A stretch of 7,006 nucleotides of DNA from Desulfovibrionales bacterium (GTDB taxonomy: Bacteria > Desulfobacterota > Desulfovibrionia > Desulfovibrionales > Desulfomicrobiaceae), in the NCBI GenBank assembly GCA_012727515.1, contig JAAYGZ010000165.1, positions 1 to 7,006 on the forward strand, in the 5' to 3' direction. Below are positions 6,320 to 7,006 of this stretch, in pieces (positions within the stretch are counted from its first letter, which is position 1; each line of letters opens with the position of its first letter). The translations under genes and the position numbers were made by a program. The notes under the pieces are model-generated. The model was not told where the DNA came from, ran no database searches, and worked only from the letters and a program-made list of their open reading frames with translations.

Positions 6320-6988
6320 ATGAATGAAACCCTGACTGTTCTTATGGATGCTCTGCCGTATGTGTTGCAGGGCGCTGGAGTAACCTGCATTGCCGTGGTG
6401 GGTGCAATGTTGCTTGGGCTTTGCATTGGCGTGCCACTGGCCGTGGGGCAGGTCTATGGATGCAGGGTCGTGCGCATGGTGTGCGGGCTGTATATTTGGT
6501 TTTTCCGGGGCGTACCAATTCTGGTGCTGCTTTTTCTTTTTTACTTTGGTTTGTTTACGCTGCTTGGCTTTAATCTCCATGCCGTGGCCGCAGCAACAAT
6601 TGTCCTGGGCATGACCAGCGGTGCATACCAGTCACAGATTTTTCGCGGGTCTATACTGTCCCTGTCCAAAGGCCAGCTCAAAGCTGCCCGCGCTCTGGGT
6701 ATGTCAGACTCTCTGGCTATCCGGACCATTATCCTGCCCCAGGCCTTGCGCCTGTCCATTCCTGGCTGGTCCAACGAGTATTCAATCATGCTCAAGGACT
6801 CGGCCCTGGCTTTTGTGCTGGGAGCCAGTGAGATCATGGCCCGGACTCATTTTATCGCCTCGCGTACCTACAAGCACCTGCCTATGTATATCTGCGCGGC
6901 AATTCTGTACTTTTTATTGACCTGGGCCGGGGTGGCGGCATTACGCGCTTTGGAGAAACGGGTCCGCATAAAGGGGTATGTGCACTAG
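6320..6988 (+). CDS. Amino-acid-type ABC transporter permease (HisM/GlnP-like)
   Basis: This inner-membrane subunit forms the translocation path for the solute captured by the preceding receptor; with a single permease gene visible it may act as a homodimer. I chose ATG 6320, giving 222 residues, the usual family length. AAGGA (6303-6307) is 12 nt upstream, slightly far. The longer TTG frame from 6284 would start inside the terminator T-run. Hydrophobic segments lie at about 14-42, 54-80, 86-104, 160-172 and 189-210. GAGVT near residue 18 and the FFRGVPILV segment (61-69) are typical of the family. The EAA loop that docks the ATPase reads KAARALGMS (121-129) with LPQALR (139-144); its first Glu is replaced by Lys. 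The stop codon directly abuts the next ATG, indicating tight co-expression. Confidence 0.93.
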   Translation: MNETLTVLMDALPYVLQGAGVTCIAVVGAMLLGLCIGVPLAVGQVYGCRVVRMVCGLYIWFFRGVPILVLLFLFYFGLFTLLGFNLHAVAAATIVLGMTSGAYQSQIFRGSILSLSKGQLKAARALGMSDSLAIRTIILPQALRLSIPGWSNEYSIMLKDSALAFVLGASEIMARTHFIASRTYKHLPMYICAAILYFLLTWAGVAALRALEKRVRIKGYVH

Positions 6989-7006
6989 ATGAATACTGAA
7001 GCGCGA
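6989..7006 (+). CDS. Start of the next operon gene (partial), probably another ABC subunit
   Basis: ATG at 6989 follows the permease TAG with no gap and opens a frame reading MNTEAR before the window ends. AAGGGG (6971-6976) lies 12 nt upstream as a loose Shine-Dalgarno sequence, and translational coupling is likely. By operon logic it should encode the ATPase subunit, since none is seen elsewhere in the window, but six residues cannot confirm this. Confidence 0.55.

Overview
The window looks like an ordinary chromosomal stretch of a sulfate-reducer-type deltaproteobacterium, probably a Desulfovibrio relative. This placement is tentative. It rests on the ricT (PSP1-domain) gene lying next to a Thermus/Desulfovibrio-type single-zinc-knuckle metG, the small single-RRM protein, the family 3 amino-acid ABC operon and the intermediate base composition. 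I see no phage, transposase, CRISPR array, tRNA or rRNA.

Layout. Positions 1-171 hold the end of an upstream transcription unit, closed by a strong intrinsic terminator (68-104). Then come ricT (172-1380, +) and metG (1460-3406, +; forced TTG start), closed by a terminator at 3450-3491. Converging on them is a minus-strand gene for an unrecognised cysteine-rich lipoprotein (3532-4218). Upstream of that gene is a composite, imperfectly palindromic dispersed repeat (4299-4388) in an AT-rich spacer. Next is a minus-strand gene for an 87-residue RRM RNA-binding protein (4620-4883), with its own terminator (4571-4595), a TTG start and a structured leader of about 110 nt. A long gene-poor spacer (4884-5481) contains the RRM promoter and an orphan minus-strand terminator-like hairpin. 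The right end is an amino-acid-type ABC importer: secreted binding protein (5482-6225), intercistronic hairpin with T-run (6247-6285), permease (6320-6988), and the first six codons of another gene (6989-7006) directly after the permease stop.

Functional themes. RicT and MetG form a translation/RNA-metabolism pair whose proximity is also seen in Firmicutes. The importer genes form one operon in which the terminator probably allows more binding protein than membrane components. The lipoprotein and the RRM gene are separate minus-strand units.

Nothing here is clearly a new multi-gene system. The items most worth following are the unrecognised ten-cysteine lipoprotein, the composite repeat, the RRM leader, the orphan hairpin in the large spacer, and a likely Asp-to-Asn change in the ligand pocket of the binding protein.
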